A DNA stretch of 64,000 nt from an uncultured Lachnospiraceae bacterium (lineage in GTDB: Bacteria; Bacillota; Clostridia; Lachnospirales; Lachnospiraceae). The notes beneath the pieces were generated by a model. It searched no databases. It saw only the letters and a list, made by a program, of their open reading frames with translations, and had not been told where the DNA came from. The DNA lies in assembly GCA_947575805.1 (NCBI GenBank), contig CANPOY010000001.1:1-64000 (forward strand), written 5' to 3'. The translations under genes were made by a program, and so were the position numbers. Every line of letters starts with the position of its first letter. Position 1 is the first letter of the stretch. Below are positions 63,001 to 64,000 of this stretch, piece by piece.

Positions 63001-63822
63001 TTACTCCGACATCTTTCCGTGCAGCGCCTCCAGAAAACTGACCCGATTGAGGCGCAGGAATTCCGTCACCTTCTCCGACTGCACGATCCTGATGGCCTCT
63101 CCGGTACGCAGCGGTATGCCGTGTCCTCCGTCAAAGCTTGCCTCCACGGTCTGTACACTGCCTTCTGAACCCTGAGGAATCCTGATCTCAATCACATCCT
63201 CCGGCGAGAGGATAATGCTTCTCCGGTTCAGCGTATGGGGACAGATGGGTGTCAGCATGATCAGTCTTGCCCCGGGCTCTACCAGCGGCCCCCCCGCAGA
63301 CAGATTATAGCCAGTGGATCCTGTGGGCGTGGTGACGATCATGCCGTCCGCGCTATAATCATTTAAAAACTGCCCGTTGACATAAATATCAAAGCGGATA
63401 ATCTGCAGCGGCCCCTTTCGGGAAATAACGATGTCATTCAGGGCCCAGCCCTCCTCCGTCCTGTTCCCCTCCAGAAAAGCCCTGCCATAGAGCATCATTC
63501 GGCTCTCCCTCTCGTAATCTTCCCCAATCAGCCGATCCAGCGCTTCCTCCAGATGGTCAGGCTCAATCTCTGTCATATATCCCAGAGTACCCAGATTAAC
63601 GCCGATGATGGGAATGTTCAGTTCCCTGGTTTCCCTGGCGGCCCGGAGCACAGTGCCGTCTCCCCCCAGTACGATCATACAGTCCGCCGCTCCCTTCCAG
63701 TCCACGCCCTCCGTATTAACGGATACACGCTGCCCCTTCTCTTCCAGATAACCGCGAATGCGCCCCGTGACAGACATATCCCGGTCCTTATGCCTGTTCG
63801 TATAAATCAGAAAATGCTTCAC
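63001..63822 (-). CDS. nadK: NAD kinase
   Basis: NAD kinase turns NAD+ into NADP+ with ATP. The GTG at 63822 with GGAGGGG upstream gives 273 residues; the open frame continues further, but into the preceding gene. Motifs: GGDGT at 53-57, GVNLGTLGYM near 80, YSADGMIVTTPTGSTGY near 150-166, PICPHTL near 185, and GGPLVEPGAR between. The palindromic repeat at 63836-63854 lies just upstream of its ribosome binding site. Confidence 0.96.
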   Translation of the reverse strand: MKHFLIYTNRHKDRDMSVTGRIRGYLEEKGQRVSVNTEGVDWKGAADCMIVLGGDGTVLRAARETRELNIPIIGVNLGTLGYMTEIEPDHLEEALDRLIGEDYERESRMMLYGRAFLEGNRTEEGWALNDIVISRKGPLQIIRFDIYVNGQFLNDYSADGMIVTTPTGSTGYNLSAGGPLVEPGARLIMLTPICPHTLNRRSIILSPEDVIEIRIPQGSEGSVQTVEASFDGGHGIPLRTGEAIRIVQSEKVTEFLRLNRVSFLEALHGKMSE

Positions 63823-63835
63823 ACTACCCCTCCAT

Positions 63836-63854
63836 GATTCCGCCTCGCGGAATC
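63836..63854. repeat. 19-bp palindromic repeat, copy 2
   Basis: Arms GATTCCGC and GCGGAATC are identical to those at 1066-1084, with loop CTC instead of TCC. It is between the tlyA-like stop (63857) and the nadK ribosome binding site, so it could form a hairpin near the nadK start. Confidence 0.6.
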
Positions 63855-63856
63855 CT

Positions 63857-64000
63857 TTACCGCTTTTCCATTTTATGAGAGTTCTCCACCGTCTCCCGGA
63901 TGAGCCTCTGCCATTCTGCGGTTCCGGAGAGACTGCTTCCGGGTTCATAAGCCTTCCCGGGCGCATCCGGCTGCACCCCGTTTTCCTTCCTGAGATGCAG
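63857..64000 (-). CDS. C-terminus of a gene cut by window edge, possibly tlyA
   Basis: An open minus-strand frame enters at 64000 and ends at TAA 63857-63859. It encodes 47 residues starting LHLRKENGVQPD and ending LIRETVENSHKMEKR. The last part resembles the end of TlyA-type rRNA methyltransferases (a beta strand, then a helix with I..VVE.SH). tlyA normally precedes nadK-argR-recN in clostridia. Both points are weak alone, so the name is tentative. Codon use is like the neighbours. Confidence 0.5.
   Translation of the reverse strand: MHLRKENGVQPDAPGKAYEPGSSLSGTAEWQRLIRETVENSHKMEKR

Noticed and set aside
1-64000. tRNA, rRNA, transposase, integrase or prophage genes
   Set aside because: I looked for them and recognised none in the window, so the CRISPR and export loci have no visible mobility genes.

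Overview
The window looks like a chromosome segment of an endospore-forming, fibre-degrading gut clostridium, most likely a member of the Lachnospiraceae. The evidence is a sporulation protease (SpoIVB) beside the clostridial tlyA-nadK-argR-recN block, a BceAB-type ABC exporter, lipoprotein signal sequences with Gram-positive lipoboxes, strong AGGAGG ribosome binding sites and several intracellular xylan-degrading enzymes. Almost every gene lies on the minus strand. The exceptions are a PHP-family phosphatase (2583-3401) and an AraC regulator (15019-15948).

Layout. 1-8.4 kb: glycolysis (pgk, partial, and gap), a histidinol-phosphatase-like gene, a conserved orphan, mnmA, and a BceAB exporter without an adjacent two-component system. 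8.4-19.4 kb: xylan catabolism, with GH115 alpha-glucuronidase, GH3 glycosidase, GH8 reducing-end xylose-releasing enzyme, the AraC regulator, an SGNH esterase and GH43 xylosidase. 19.5-21.0 kb: a GH10 xylanase lipoprotein. 21.0-30.8 kb: an unusual seven-gene export locus, with two ABC ATPases (one carrying an AbrB-like tail), one 10-helix FtsX-type permease, two HlyD-like lipoprotein adaptors (one a tandem duplication) and two paralogous U32-like four-cysteine proteins. 31.0-44.3 kb: a nine-gene operon with two sugar-importer sets (two binding proteins, four permeases, no ATPase) plus DUF5696, YIP1 and NHL-repeat proteins. 44.5-47.2 kb: uxuB and uxuA. 47.3-55.7 kb: a complete type I-C CRISPR-Cas system with an array of eight repeats. 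56.0-64.0 kb: spoIVB, carB, recN, argR, nadK and the 3' end of a probable tlyA.

How the parts fit (inference from families and context): the surface GH10 lipoprotein cuts glucuronoxylan outside the cell. Oligosaccharides are bound and imported by the ABC importers, which must borrow an ATPase encoded elsewhere. Enzymes without signal peptides (GH115, GH43, GH8, GH3, SGNH esterase) then remove glucuronate, acetyl and xylose groups inside the cell. UxuB and UxuA take the uronic acid towards 2-keto-3-deoxygluconate. The AraC protein is the obvious local regulator.

The most unusual element is the export locus at 21.0-30.8 kb. It starts with one U32-like protein, has a second in its middle, and its last ATPase gene runs almost directly into the GH10 gene. 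Its substrate cannot be read from the sequence. Also notable are a thirteen-copy 9-bp repeat at the start of the GH10 gene, a three-way-junction inverted-repeat structure at 3491-3568, and a membrane-anchored binding protein with N-terminal sugar-binding-like modules.
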